The notes: generated from the sequence alone by a model not told the origin. A DNA stretch of 64,000 nt from Agromyces mangrovi (GCF_030296695.1 NZ_AP027737.1:1364001-1428000); one strand, 5' to 3'; counted from the first letter of the stretch, positions 1-11,039 are shown. Translations and numbers: made by a program.

Positions 1-69
1 CCGCTGGACCAGCCCTGCCCCGGCCCGGCGGGCAGCGTGCCCGACGACTGGGAATCGCTCGTGCGCTGA
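1..69 (+). CDS. C-terminal end of an unidentified protein (partial)
   Basis: An open frame runs from the first base to a TGA at 67-69 and encodes 22 residues ending in DDWESLVR. The Pro/Gly-rich, then acidic and Trp-containing tail is compatible with a real C-terminus, but there is too little sequence to assign a family. The start lies outside the window. Confidence 0.45.
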   Translation, partial: PLDQPCPGPAGSVPDDWESLVR

Positions 70-166
70 CGCACGCCACGGCGAGTACGCTCTGCGATCG
101 CGATGCGGACAACACCCCTGTTCTCGGGGATGGTCGGCGGACGAAATCGGCCGCTACGTTGTCGAC

Positions 167-682
167 ATGGTGCTGACCGATGGCTACTCCGAGTCCCTGT
201 TCGATGCGTTCCTGACCTGGGTGCTCGTCGACCTCGCCGGGTGGTTCGCCAGTCTCGGGATCTGGCTCGATGTGGCGAATGTGATCCTGGTGACACTGGG
301 TATCGTCGTCACCTTCTGGATCGCCACCCACACGACCCCCAGGCGAGATCTCCAGAACATTCGTCTCGGCTACGAGGCAGCTGTGGCCGCCGAGAAGCTC
401 GGTCACATCGATGCTCAGATCGCTGCGCTCTCATACGCATCGCACGCGGCTCGACGCGTCAAACGTCGCTACTTCGCGGCTGGCGGATACTGGTGGCCGG
501 TCGCAATCGGCGCCGCGGTCGGCGTGGGCTGGTGGTTGCTGATGACGCCGGTCGCGGCGAGCCATTCAGCTTCCCTTCTCAATCTGTTGATCTTCTCGGT
601 CGCCGGAGCCGTGGCATACGGGCTGCTGGCAGCGCTCTTCGAGTGGCTCGAGTCGATCTACACCGCTCGCTGGGGAAACTGA
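167..682 (+). CDS. Hypothetical membrane protein, about 3 TM segments
   Basis: This encodes 171 residues and no family was recognised. Hydrophobic segments lie near residues 18-35, 40-55 (ILVTLGIVVTFWIA) and 115-155 (two close helices). Between them is a charged cytosolic-type stretch of about residues 57-108, rich in Arg, Lys and Ala. No good Shine-Dalgarno sequence is visible before the ATG at 167, so an alternative start is possible. A long overlapping frame at 103-729 is Arg-rich and reads as a shadow. Codon use is somewhat less GC-extreme than in the HAD gene downstream. Confidence 0.6.
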   Translation: MVLTDGYSESLFDAFLTWVLVDLAGWFASLGIWLDVANVILVTLGIVVTFWIATHTTPRRDLQNIRLGYEAAVAAEKLGHIDAQIAALSYASHAARRVKRRYFAAGGYWWPVAIGAAVGVGWWLLMTPVAASHSASLLNLLIFSVAGAVAYGLLAALFEWLESIYTARWGN

Positions 683-733
683 TCGTGACCTCCGCACGGC
701 TGCCCCACAGCCAGACGCCCCTAGTCTGATGCC

Positions 734-1531
734 ATGGGACGACGTGACGAGGTCGAGTGCTGGCTGACCGACATGGACGGCGTGCTCGTGCACGAGAACC
801 ACGCCCTGCCCGGCGCGGCCGAGCTGTTGCAGCAGTGGCGTGACACCGGCACCCCGTTCCTGGTGCTGACGAACAACTCGATCTTCACCGCGCGCGACCT
901 GTCGGCGCGCCTGCGGGCGTCGGGGCTCGAGGTGCCCGAGGAGTCGATCTGGACCTCGGCGCTCGCGACGGCCGACTTCCTGAAGCAGCAGCAGCCGGGC
1001 GGCACCGCGTTCGTGATCGGCGAGGCGGGCATCCTCACCGCGCTGCACGAGGCGGGCTTCATCATGACCGAGTCGGACCCCGACTTCGTGGTCGTCGGCG
1101 AGACCCGCAACTACTCGTTCGACGCGATCACCAAGGCGATCCGCTTCATCGGCAAGGGGTCGCGGTTCATCGTGACGAACCCGGATGCCACGGGCCCCAG
1201 CGCCGACGGACCGCTGCCCGCGACGGGGGCGATCGCCGCGATGATCACCAAGGCGACCGGGCGGGAGCCCTACGTGGTCGGCAAGCCGAACCCGATGATG
1301 TTCCGGTCGGCGCTCAACAAGATCGGCGCGCACTCGGAGAACACCGCGATGATCGGCGACCGCATGGACACCGACATCGTCGCGGGCATCGAGGCCGGGC
1401 TGCACACGATCCTCGTGATGACCGGCATCAGCGACCAGAGCGAGATCGACAAGTTCCCGTTCCGCCCGTCGGAGGTCATCGAGGGCGTGCACGAGCTCGT
1501 GGCATCCGGCCCCATCGAGACCGAGCTGTAG
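734..1531 (+). CDS. HAD-IIA family phosphatase (NagD-like)
   Basis: This 265-residue protein is a cytosolic phosphatase of the haloacid dehalogenase superfamily, subclass IIA. Motif I is DMDG at residues 13-16, with the nucleophile Asp and the acid/base Asp. Motif II is LTNNS at about 47-51. The Lys motif is in KPNP near residue 182, and motif III is GDRMDTD near 205-211. The cap domain between motifs II and III is the size expected for NagD, AraL or 4-nitrophenylphosphatase-type enzymes. The natural substrate (a nucleotide or sugar phosphate) cannot be read from sequence. The ATG at 734 puts DMDG at the usual distance from the N-terminus. The gene converges with the nucleoside hydrolase operon, which ends 10 bases away. 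Confidence 0.9.
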   Translation: MGRRDEVECWLTDMDGVLVHENHALPGAAELLQQWRDTGTPFLVLTNNSIFTARDLSARLRASGLEVPEESIWTSALATADFLKQQQPGGTAFVIGEAGILTALHEAGFIMTESDPDFVVVGETRNYSFDAITKAIRFIGKGSRFIVTNPDATGPSADGPLPATGAIAAMITKATGREPYVVGKPNPMMFRSALNKIGAHSENTAMIGDRMDTDIVAGIEAGLHTILVMTGISDQSEIDKFPFRPSEVIEGVHELVASGPIETEL

Positions 1532-1540
1532 CCGGCCGCC

Positions 1541-2476
1541 CTACGCCAGGCGGGCGACCGCGTCGACCATCCCGTTCCAGAAGCGCGGCACGTCGATGTC
1601 GACCGCCACGTGCGCGTTCGGCTCGCGCGCGAGCATGCCGTCGAAGTCGACCACCGTCGCACCGCTCGTCTCGGTGCCGGCCAGCTCGACGTCGAGCCGC
1701 GTGTGCACGGTCGTGATGCAGCCCGGGTCGGTGAGCACCGCCACCGCGACCGGGTCGTGCAGCGGGCCATCGGGCATGCCGAACACCTCGGCGTTGGTGT
1801 GGCAGAAGAAGTCGAGCAGCTCGTCGGCGAACGCCGCGGTGCGATTGCCGGCCGACGCGATGCGCGCCTGCACCTCGCTGGTGACGAGCGCGCGGTGGGT
1901 CGTGTTCAGCCCCACCATCGTGAACTCCACGCCGCTGCCCAGCACGATCGCGACCGCGTCGGGGTCGACCCACGCGTTGAACTCGGCGTACGGCGTGACG
2001 TTGCCGCGCTCGGTCGACCCGCCCATCCACACGACCTCGCGCACCCGCGGGGCGAGCTCGGGCCGATCGCGCAGCAGCACGGCCACGTTCGTGAGCGGCC
2101 CGGTCGCGACGATCGCCACGGGCTCGGATGCCTCGGCCAGCACGTCGGCCATCAGCGTCGTCGCGTCGCGCTCGTCGAGCGGCACCGTCGGCTCGGGCAG
2201 CTCGGGCCCGCCGAGCCCGTTCGGCCCGTGGATCCACTCCGCCGTCCGCAGCACCTTCACGAGCGGGCCGGATGCCCCGGCCGCGACCGGCACCTCGACG
2301 CCCGCGATCGTGCAGGCGATGCGCGCGTTCATCGACGTGAACTCGAGCGGCACGTTGCCGCCGACGGTCGTGATCGCGCGCAGGTCGACCGCAGGGCTCG
2401 CCGCGGCCAGCCAGAGCGCGAACACGTCGTCGTGCCCCGGGTCGCAGTCGAGGATGAGCGGGATCGGATCGGTCAT
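1541..2476 (-). CDS. Nucleoside hydrolase (inosine-uridine preferring type)
   Basis: This 311-residue protein belongs to the IUNH family, which hydrolyses ribonucleosides to free base and ribose. The calcium-binding signature DCDPGHDD is at residues 10-17. The second family motif, AEFNAWVDPDAV, is near residue 170, and a C-terminal Asp-X6-FW-type segment (DIDVPRFWNG) completes the active site. The ATG start overlaps the stop of the upstream ribokinase gene by four bases (ATGA), so the two genes are translationally coupled. Together they would release ribose from a nucleoside and phosphorylate it. Base preference (purine or pyrimidine) is not determined. Confidence 0.93.
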   Translation of the reverse strand: MTDPIPLILDCDPGHDDVFALWLAAASPAVDLRAITTVGGNVPLEFTSMNARIACTIAGVEVPVAAGASGPLVKVLRTAEWIHGPNGLGGPELPEPTVPLDERDATTLMADVLAEASEPVAIVATGPLTNVAVLLRDRPELAPRVREVVWMGGSTERGNVTPYAEFNAWVDPDAVAIVLGSGVEFTMVGLNTTHRALVTSEVQARIASAGNRTAAFADELLDFFCHTNAEVFGMPDGPLHDPVAVAVLTDPGCITTVHTRLDVELAGTETSGATVVDFDGMLAREPNAHVAVDIDVPRFWNGMVDAVARLA

Positions 2477-3417
2477 GCGGGCCCTTCCATCGCGTGCAGG
2501 ATCTCGTCGCGGGTCGCGTACGAGTCGGTCGTGCCGCGCCGCTGCACCGCGAGCGCACCGGCCGCGACGGCTGCCGCGACCGCCTCGTCGAGCGACGCGC
2601 CGCCCGCGAGGAACGCGGCGAGCGTGCCCGTGAACCCGTCGCCCGCCCCCGTCGTGTCGACCGCCTCGACCTCGGGTGCGGCACAGTCGACGGATGCCCC
2701 GGGGCCCGCGCCGACCGCCCCCGCACCGCCGAGCGTGACGACCACCGAGCGCGCGACACGACCCACGGCGGCCTCGGCGGCCGCGCGCCAGTCGTCGACC
2801 GAGCCTTCACCCTCCGGCGCGATGCCCACCGACCGCGCCTCGTGCTCGTTCACCACGAGCGGGTCGCACTCGGCGAGCGCGCCGCGCGACACCTCGACGG
2901 GCGGCGCGAGGTTCAGTACGAAGCGCGTGCCGAACCGTGCGCACGCGGCCGCGAGCCGTTCGATGGTCGGCGCCGGCACCTCGCCCTGCGTCAGCACGAG
3001 GTCGGCGGCGGCAATGTCGTCGTGCCGGTCGACGACCAGCTCGGGCGTGAGCGCCGCGTTCGCGCCCGCGGTGATGACGATGGTGTTCTCGCCCGACGCG
3101 TCGACGGTGATCTGCGCGACGCCGGTCGGGGCGTCTGGCACCGCGACGATCGAGGAGACGTCGAGGCCGAGACGGGTCAGCGACGCGAGGGCGAAGTCGC
3201 CGGAGGCATCCGCCCCCACCCTCGCGACGAGCCGCACCGCCGCACCCGAGCGGTGCGCCGCGACCGCCTGGTTGGTGCCCTTGCCCCCGAGCGCGGTCGC
3301 GAAGCCCGTGCTCGCGAGCGTCTCGCCGGGCGCCGGGAAGCGGTCGACGTAGCTCGTCGAGTCGACGTTGAGCGAGCCGAAGACGACGACGGTTCCGGCC
3401 GGCGATGCAGCTGCCAC
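2473..3417 (-). CDS. rbsK: Ribokinase (PfkB family)
   Basis: This 314-residue PfkB-family sugar kinase phosphorylates ribose to ribose-5-phosphate with ATP. The N-terminal GSLNVD strand, the substrate-loop GGKGTNQA motif, and the C-terminal anion-hole/catalytic motif DTTGAGDGF with its base Asp are all present at ribokinase spacing. I chose the GTG at 3417 because GGAGG lies about seven bases upstream. An in-frame GTG at 3423 abuts the ribosome binding site and would add two residues. The downstream nucleoside hydrolase overlaps by four bases, giving a nucleoside-to-ribose-5-phosphate salvage operon. The gene is divergent from the SulP transporter; no clear operator was found between them. 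Confidence 0.92.
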   Translation of the reverse strand: MAAASPAGTVVVFGSLNVDSTSYVDRFPAPGETLASTGFATALGGKGTNQAVAAHRSGAAVRLVARVGADASGDFALASLTRLGLDVSSIVAVPDAPTGVAQITVDASGENTIVITAGANAALTPELVVDRHDDIAAADLVLTQGEVPAPTIERLAAACARFGTRFVLNLAPPVEVSRGALAECDPLVVNEHEARSVGIAPEGEGSVDDWRAAAEAAVGRVARSVVVTLGGAGAVGAGPGASVDCAAPEVEAVDTTGAGDGFTGTLAAFLAGGASLDEAVAAAVAAGALAVQRRGTTDSYATRDEILHAMEGPA

Positions 3418-3605
3418 GAGCACCCCTCCTCGCGCGCCAGCCTAACCGCGGGCGACCCCCGACACGGGCACGAGGACACCCGTCGGGTATGGTGTCAGGG
3501 CCGGCGCGATCCGCCGGAGCCTCCCCTCTTCGCCGAAACAACCGGCCGTTCCCGCGTGCGCGATGGGGCGCACCGACCGTCTCACCGACCCTCGGAGCCC
3601 CAGAA

Positions 3606-5138
3606 ATGACCTCCAGCATCGCCAACGTCGACCGCGCCGCCGAACGCGAGCGCTACCGCCCGCGCCCCTCCGTGCTCGAGGCGCTGCGCTCGCCGCGCAT
3701 CCTCACCAAGGAGGTGCTCGCGGGCCTCGTCGTCGCGCTCGCACTCATCCCCGAGGCCATCTCGTTCTCGATCATCGCGGGCGTCGACCCGCGCGTCGGC
3801 CTGTTCTCGTCGTTCATCATGGCGGTGTCGATCGCGTTCCTCGGCGGCCGCCCGGCCATGATCACCGCCGCCACGGGGGCGGTCGCGCTCGTCATCGCCC
3901 CGGTCGCGCGCGACTACGGCATGGACTACTTCATCGCCACCGTGATCCTCGCCGGCGTGTTCCAGCTCGTGCTCGGCGCGCTCGGCGTCGCGAAGCTCAT
4001 GCGGTTCATCCCCCGCAGCGTGATGGTCGGCTTCGTGAACTCGCTCGCGATCCTCATCTTCATGGCGCAGCTGCCGCACCTCATCGGCGTGCCGGCGCTC
4101 GTGTACCCGCTCGTCGCCGCGGGCATCATCATCATCGTGCTGCTGCCGCGGCTCACGAAGATCGTGCCTGCGCCGCTGGTCGCGATCGTCGTCATCACCG
4201 GAATCGTGCTGGCCATGGGCTGGACCGTGCCGAACGTCGCCGACCAGGGCGAGCTGCCCGAGAGCCTGCCCGAGCTGTTCATCCCGAACGTGCCGCTGAC
4301 GTGGGAGACGTTCACGATCATCGCGCCGTTCGCGCTCGCGATGGCGCTCGTCGGCCTGCTCGAGTCGCTCATGACCGCGAAGCTCGTCGACGACATCACC
4401 GACACCCACTCGCGCAAGACCCGCGAGTCGCTCGGCCAGGGCGCCGCGAACATCCTCTCGGGCCTGTTCGGCGGCATGGGCGGCTGCGCCATGATCGGCC
4501 AGACCATGATCAACGTGAAGGTCTCGGGCGCGCGCACCCGCATCTCGACGTTCCTCGCGGGCGTGTTCCTGCTGATCCTCGTGGTCGCGCTCGGCGACAT
4601 CGTCGGGCTCATCCCGATGGCCGCGCTCGTGGCGGTCATGGTCATGGTCTCGGTCGCGACCTTCGACTGGCACTCGATCACCCCGCAGACACTGCGACGG
4701 ATGCCCCTGAGCGAGACCATCGTCATGGTCTCGACGGTCGTGATCGTCGTCGTCACGCACAACCTGGCGATCGGCGTGATCGTCGGCGTGGTCATCGCGA
4801 TGGTGCTCTTCGCGCGCCGCGTCGCGCACTTCACCTCGGTCGGCCGGAAGGTCAGCGAGGACGACGAGGGCGAGATCGTGCACTACACCGTGACCGGCGA
4901 GCTGTTCTTCGCCTCGTCGAACGACCTCACCACGCAGTTCGAGTACGCCGACGACCCGTCGCGGGTCGTCATCGACCTGTCGTCGTCGCACATCTGGGAC
5001 GCATCGACGGTCGCCGCGATCGACGCCATCGTGACGAAGTACGAGGCGCACGGGGCATCCGTCGAGCTCACCGGCCTCAACGACGCGAGCGTCAAGATGC
5101 GCGAGCGGCTCACCGGGCGCCTCGGCGCCGGGCACTGA
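3606..5138 (+). CDS. SulP family inorganic anion transporter with STAS domain
   Basis: This 510-residue inner-membrane transporter belongs to the SulP/SLC26 family (sulfate, bicarbonate or dicarboxylate type). About 10-12 hydrophobic helices cover residues 30-400, beginning with the typical ILTKEVLAGLVVALALIPEAISFSIIAG entry region shortened here to its ends (residues 32-59). A cytosolic STAS domain occupies about 410-505 and includes the DLSSSHIWDAS segment. I chose the ATG at 3606; the reading frame is open further upstream, but that stretch is Arg/Pro-rich and unlike protein. The gene converges with the Septum_form gene, whose stop is 10 bases beyond this one. The transported anion is not known. 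Confidence 0.93.
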   Translation: MTSSIANVDRAAERERYRPRPSVLEALRSPRILTKEVLAGLVVALALIPEAISFSIIAGVDPRVGLFSSFIMAVSIAFLGGRPAMITAATGAVALVIAPVARDYGMDYFIATVILAGVFQLVLGALGVAKLMRFIPRSVMVGFVNSLAILIFMAQLPHLIGVPALVYPLVAAGIIIIVLLPRLTKIVPAPLVAIVVITGIVLAMGWTVPNVADQGELPESLPELFIPNVPLTWETFTIIAPFALAMALVGLLESLMTAKLVDDITDTHSRKTRESLGQGAANILSGLFGGMGGCAMIGQTMINVKVSGARTRISTFLAGVFLLILVVALGDIVGLIPMAALVAVMVMVSVATFDWHSITPQTLRRMPLSETIVMVSTVVIVVVTHNLAIGVIVGVVIAMVLFARRVAHFTSVGRKVSEDDEGEIVHYTVTGELFFASSNDLTTQFEYADDPSRVVIDLSSSHIWDASTVAAIDAIVTKYEAHGASVELTGLNDASVKMRERLTGRLGAGH

Positions 5139-5148
5139 CGAGCGGGGC

Positions 5149-7442
<2,294 letters not shown>

Positions 7443-7451
7443 GGGCTGCCA

Positions 7452-8000
7452 TCAGGCGAGCCCCAGGTCGTCGAGGCCGATCGCGAAGCGGTACGGGTAG
7501 CCGGCGCCCTCGATGACCTCGCGCGCCTCGGTGCCGCGGTCGACGACGACCGCAACGGCGGCGATCTCGGCGCCGACCTTCTCGAGCGCCTCGATGGCCT
7601 TGAGCGGCGAGCCGCCGGTGGTCGACGTGTCCTCGAGCACGATGACGCGCTTGCCCGCGAGGTCGGGGCCCTCGACCTGGTGACCGCGGCCGTGGTCCTT
7701 CGGCTCCTTGCGCACGACGAACGCGTCGTAGGTCGCACCGCGGGCGGCGCCCTGGTGCAGCACCGCGGCGGCGATGGGGTCGGCGCCCATAGTCATGCCG
7801 CCGACGGCGACGACGTCGGGCACGTCGGCGATGAGGTCGAGCATGACCTGGCCGATCAGCGGTGCGACGCGGTGGTCGAGGCTCACCTTGCGCAGGTCGA
7901 CGTAGTACGACGCCTTCTTGCCGCTGGTGAGCGTGAAGTCGCCGTGGAACACGGCCTCGGCCGTGATGTAGTCGATGAGCTGCTGGCGTGCGTCGGTCAC
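7452..8000 (-). CDS. pyrE: Orotate phosphoribosyltransferase
   Basis: This 182-residue enzyme transfers phosphoribose from PRPP to orotate in de novo pyrimidine synthesis. The PRPP-binding motif VIVLEDTSTTGGS is near residues 120-132. The orotate/catalytic-loop region with RKEPKDHGRGHQVEG sits before it, and the N-terminal half carries the DLRKVSLDHR segment. A GTG at 8000 (GTG ACC GAC) is the best start. The frame stays open to 8393, but that extension is Arg/Pro-rich and covers a hairpin and a small gene. No other pyrimidine biosynthesis genes are adjacent; the Septum_form gene follows after nine bases. Confidence 0.94.
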   Translation of the reverse strand: MTDARQQLIDYITAEAVFHGDFTLTSGKKASYYVDLRKVSLDHRVAPLIGQVMLDLIADVPDVVAVGGMTMGADPIAAAVLHQGAARGATYDAFVVRKEPKDHGRGHQVEGPDLAGKRVIVLEDTSTTGGSPLKAIEALEKVGAEIAAVAVVVDRGTEAREVIEGAGYPYRFAIGLDDLGLA

Positions 8001-8112
8001 GGCGTCCACTCTATTGGGCGGCGGCCGTACACCATACCCGGGGTGCGCGGGGGTGCCTGTGCACGACGCGCCGCCCGCCCGGCGCGGGCGGACGGGTGCC
8101 CGGAGACGACGA

Positions 8113-8150
8113 CGGCCGCCGGGTGGGAGTCCCTGGCCCACCGGCGGCCG
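8113..8150 (-). terminator. GC-rich hairpin, probable terminator of the small membrane gene
   Basis: Arms CGGCCGCCGGGTGGG (8113-8127) and GCCCACCGGCGGCCG (8136-8150) pair almost perfectly, with one bulged G around an eight-base loop. It lies 38 bases past the stop of the 8188-8310 gene and before pyrE. There is no T-run, as is common in GC-rich actinobacteria. Confidence 0.5.
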
Positions 8151-8187
8151 TGCGCAGGGCCCTGCCCCTGCTCGGAGGTCGCGCGCG

Positions 8188-8310
8188 TCAGACGGCGCGC
8201 GGGTACTCGCGCTCGGGAATGCGGCCGTAGCCGTCACGTGCGGTCTCGACGACTGCCATGACGACAGCCGCGACGGCGGTGACCGCGAGCAGTGCGAGGA
8301 GAGCGAACAC
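8188..8310 (-). CDS. Small single-TM protein (40 aa)
   Basis: The frame has a GTG start at 8310 preceded by GAAAGGATT (ribosome binding site about six bases upstream). It encodes 40 residues: one hydrophobic helix of about 20 residues (FALLALLAVTAVAAVVMAVV) followed by a basic/acidic tail, ETARDGYGRIPEREYPRAV. Small proteins with an ARDGY-type tail after one helix are, from memory, recurrent in Microbacteriaceae. The function is unknown. The gene is divergent from the LysR gene and followed by a hairpin terminator. The frame can be extended upstream to 8373, but the ribosome binding site supports the short form. Confidence 0.55.
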   Translation of the reverse strand: MFALLALLAVTAVAAVVMAVVETARDGYGRIPEREYPRAV

Positions 8311-8462
8311 GATGAATCCTTTCGTCGATGTGGCGCACCCGTTCGGGAACGCGAGACGCCGGCTCGGAACCATCGTGGTCGCGCCGGCGTCACCTCAATT
8401 GAACCGCGTTCGACTGTTCAGCACAAGCTCACAATACTTCACTATCAATATAGGCTGGCTAC

Positions 8463-9380
8463 ATGGATGTGCGCCGACTCGACCTGCTCCGCGAACTCGC
8501 CGAGCGCGGCAGCGTGACCGCGGTCGCGGAGGCCACCGGGCGCACGCCGTCGGCGGTCTCGCAGCAGTTGAAGGTGCTCGAGCGCGAGGCCGGGATGCCG
8601 CTGACCGAACGCTCGGGCCGCGGGGTCGTGCTGACCAGCGCCGGGCACGCGCTCGCCCGCAGCGCGGCCGACGTCGCGGTCGCGCTCGAGCGCGCCGAGG
8701 CGCTGTGGGACGAGTTCCGCAACGACCCCGGCGGCGAGGTCACACTCGTGACCTTCCCGACCGCCGGCCAGATGCTGTTGCCCCAGGTGCTCGCCGAGCT
8801 CGCGTCGATCGACGACCTCGTGCTGCACTGCAGCGACCTCGACCCCGGGCTCGACGAGTTCCCCGACCTCACCAACGACCACGACATTGTGCTGGCGCAC
8901 ACCATGCCCGGCCTGCTCTCGTGGGGCGGCCGGGGTCTCGCCGTGGTCGAGCTCATGCACGAGCCGCTCGACGTCGGCCTGCCCGCCGACCACCGTCTCG
9001 CCGGCCGGTCGTACGTGACCGCGGCCGATGTCGCCGACGAGCTCTGGCTCGGCGTGCCGCCCGGCCTGCCGTTCGAGCGCGTGCTGCACGAGATCGAGCA
9101 GCAGGCGGGCCACCGCGTGCGCATCGGCCAGCGCTTCAGCGACCTGCGCGTGATCGAGGCGTTCATCGCCGCGGGGCACGGCGTCGCGCTCGTGCCGCGG
9201 TTCACCTCGGGCAACGTCTCCCCCGACGTCGTGCTGAAGCCGCTGCGCGGCATCGCCGCCGAACGCACGATCGTGGCGCTCATGCGGCCCGACGTCGCCG
9301 AGCGGCTCGCCGTGCGCACGGTCGTCGACGCGCTCGTGCGGCACGCCGCCCGCGTGCAGGCCGAGCACGCCGCCGCGTGA
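8463..9380 (+). CDS. LysR family transcriptional regulator
   Basis: This 305-residue protein has an N-terminal winged helix-turn-helix (residues 1-60, with the [15 protein letters not shown] recognition segment) and a periplasmic-binding-protein-like effector domain (about 90-290). The ATG at 8463 lies directly after an AT-rich block (8395-8460) that must hold its promoter; only two bases separate a TATAGG-like element region from the start neighbourhood, so a short or leaderless transcript is possible. It is divergent from the 40-residue membrane protein gene, the usual arrangement for a LysR target, but the ligand cannot be inferred. Confidence 0.92.
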   Translation: MDVRRLDLLRELAERGSVTAVAEATGRTPSAVSQQLKVLEREAGMPLTERSGRGVVLTSAGHALARSAADVAVALERAEALWDEFRNDPGGEVTLVTFPTAGQMLLPQVLAELASIDDLVLHCSDLDPGLDEFPDLTNDHDIVLAHTMPGLLSWGGRGLAVVELMHEPLDVGLPADHRLAGRSYVTAADVADELWLGVPPGLPFERVLHEIEQQAGHRVRIGQRFSDLRVIEAFIAAGHGVALVPRFTSGNVSPDVVLKPLRGIAAERTIVALMRPDVAERLAVRTVVDALVRHAARVQAEHAAA

Positions 9381-9443
9381 CCGTCGCATGACCGGCCGCG
9401 CGACCGACCGCCCGGTCGGATTCACGGACTAGACTCCCTCGTC

Positions 9444-10235
9444 ATGAGCGACGACGCGATCCTGTTCGACGTGACCGACGGGCTCGCCCGCATCACCCTG
9501 AACCGCCCCGACCGCCTGAACGCCGTCGACCCCGAGGCGATCGCCGGGTGGCGCGCCGCCGCCGAGGCGGTCTCGACCCGCGACGACATCGGAGCCGTGC
9601 TGCTGGATGCCACGGGCCGCGCGTTCTGCGCCGGCGGCGACGTGCGCGCCATGTCGGAGCTCTCCGTGAACGACCCCACCGGCGGCGAGGCCACGGTCAA
9701 AGGGCTGGCCGACGACATCCATGAGGGGCATCGGATGCTCCGCGAGTCCGCCGTGCCGATCGTCGCCGCCGTGCAGGGCGTCGTGGTCGGCGGCGGACTC
9801 GGGTTCATGCTCGTGGCCGATGTCATCGTGGCATCCGATCGCGCCACCTTCGGCAGCCGGTACGCCGACATGGGCCTCACGCCCGACTGCGGCGTGAGCA
9901 CACTGCTGCCCGAGGCCGTCGGGATGCGCCGGGCACTCGAGCTCACGCTCTCGGACCGCATGCTCACCGCGGACGAGGCGTACGAGTGGGGCCTCGTGGC
10001 GGAGGTCGTCGCGCACGACGAGCTCGACGCGCGGGCGCGGGCGATCGCCGACGTGTGGCTGTCGGGCGCGACCGGCGCCTACGGCCAGGCGAAGCGACTG
10101 CTGCACGCGGGCGGCACCCGGTCGTTCCAGGACTCCCTCGACGACGAGGCCCGCACCATCGGCGCCGCGTTCGCCGCACCCGAGGCGCAGCGTCGCGTGG
10201 CGGCGTTCGCCGCGGCATCCGCTCGCAGCGCCTGA
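9444..10235 (+). CDS. Enoyl-CoA hydratase/isomerase family protein (PaaG-like)
   Basis: This 263-residue crotonase-fold protein carries an oxyanion-hole motif GRAFCAGGDV near residues 56-65 and a second glycine motif (VVGGGLGF) near 113-120. The segment GLTPDCGVSTLLP resembles PaaG/Eci-type isomerases, where an Asp in IPDCGG acts as the base, rather than classical hydratases with two Glu. An isomerase or epoxyphenylacetyl-CoA isomerase-like role is therefore more likely than hydration. No phenylacetate genes are nearby. A TetR-like or LysR link to the upstream regulator is not evident. Confidence 0.85.
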   Translation: MSDDAILFDVTDGLARITLNRPDRLNAVDPEAIAGWRAAAEAVSTRDDIGAVLLDATGRAFCAGGDVRAMSELSVNDPTGGEATVKGLADDIHEGHRMLRESAVPIVAAVQGVVVGGGLGFMLVADVIVASDRATFGSRYADMGLTPDCGVSTLLPEAVGMRRALELTLSDRMLTADEAYEWGLVAEVVAHDELDARARAIADVWLSGATGAYGQAKRLLHAGGTRSFQDSLDDEARTIGAAFAAPEAQRRVAAFAAASARSA

Positions 10236-10303
10236 ACCAGTCGAGCGGAGTCTCGTCGGCACTGCTCCCACGGGTCCTCCACAACCGGCAGGACGCGCCT
10301 GTT

Positions 10304-10336
10304 CATCAAGTGGCCCTTCATGGACGCATCAAGTGG
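10304..10336 (+). promoter_or_regulatory. Direct repeat CATCAAGTGG upstream of hicA
   Basis: CATCAAGTGG occurs at 10304-10313 and again at 10327-10336, 23 bases apart (about two helical turns), 13 bases before the hicA start. This placement suits autorepression by the HicB antitoxin. No -35/-10 boxes are obvious. Confidence 0.35.
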
Positions 10337-10348
10337 GTCTAGCGTTCG

Positions 10349-10564
10349 ATGATGCCGAAGCCGCAGAAGATCCGCGATGTGATGAAGGTCGTGAAGGCGA
10401 ACGGTTGGGTGAAACTCCGCGACGGCAAGGGAAGCTATGAGTTGTGGGGCCTGCCCGATGGGTCGGTCAAGGAGTCGATCCCGGTCGGCCACCGCGAGGT
10501 GAGCGCCGGAGTCGTCGCCCAGCTGATGAAGAAGCTGCCGACCACGCCCAGCAGTTGGCGATAA
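10349..10564 (+). CDS. hicA: HicA-type toxin of a type II toxin-antitoxin system
   Basis: This 71-residue protein matches the HicA (YcfA) mRNA-interferase fold: a short N-terminal helix (KIRDVMKVVKANGW), the strand with GKGSYELW, and a C-terminal half with IPVGHREVSAGVV as in actinobacterial HicA. The expected catalytic His of the GSH motif is Tyr here (GKGSYELW), so RNase activity may be impaired. Two consecutive ATG codons begin the gene; 10349 is the first. The downstream hicB starts 15 bases after the stop, a standard bicistronic arrangement. Confidence 0.8.
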   Translation: MMPKPQKIRDVMKVVKANGWVKLRDGKGSYELWGLPDGSVKESIPVGHREVSAGVVAQLMKKLPTTPSSWR

Positions 10565-10578
10565 GGGAGGACGGATTG

Positions 10579-10989
10579 ATGTCGCAGCGAAACGCCTACC
10601 GAGTGAACGCACGACGCGACGGGCGCTGGTGGCTCGTAGAGGTCCCCGAGCTCGACACCGTGGGCCAGGCACGCAACACCGCCGAGGTCGAGGACGTCGC
10701 CCGCGAGGTGATCGCGCTCTGGCTCGACGTAGAGCCGGACACCTTCGACGTCGCCGTGACCTTCGAGATTCCGGAGAACGCCCGCGAAGCGTGGGAGGAA
10801 TCCAGACGGCGCGAAGCCATGGCGCGCACCGAGAGCGAGGCGGCGGCTCAGCTCGCACGCCGCGCAGTGGCGACCCTCCGAGCTGACGGACTCACCTACC
10901 GGGACGCCGGAGCCGTGCTCGGGCTCTCGGCGCAGCGCGTGCAACAACTCGCTGCATCGGGGGCAACGAGGACGAACACTGCGTCCTGA
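10579..10989 (+). CDS. hicB: HicB-type antitoxin
   Basis: This 136-residue antitoxin starts at an ATG at 10579 preceded by AAGGGAGG. The N-terminal half is the HicB ferredoxin-like fold (YRVNARRDGRWWLVEVPELDTVGQA, residues 7-31 in part), with the usual periodic-helix segment VAREVIALWLDV. The C-terminal part is a DNA-binding module (YRDAGAVLGLSAQRVQQL, about residues 108-125) typical of HicB proteins that autoregulate. It partners the HicA-like gene just upstream. Confidence 0.82.
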   Translation: MSQRNAYRVNARRDGRWWLVEVPELDTVGQARNTAEVEDVAREVIALWLDVEPDTFDVAVTFEIPENAREAWEESRRREAMARTESEAAAQLARRAVATLRADGLTYRDAGAVLGLSAQRVQQLAASGATRTNTAS

Positions 10990-11039
10990 CAGTCACGGCT
11001 CTCTGCAAAACTCGGCAGTGACTTCGTGCGGCTGAGCGG

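Noticed and set aside
3582..5135. Asp/His/Arg-rich 517-residue minus-strand frame
   Set aside because: Exact shadow of the SulP gene; no start signal or domain.
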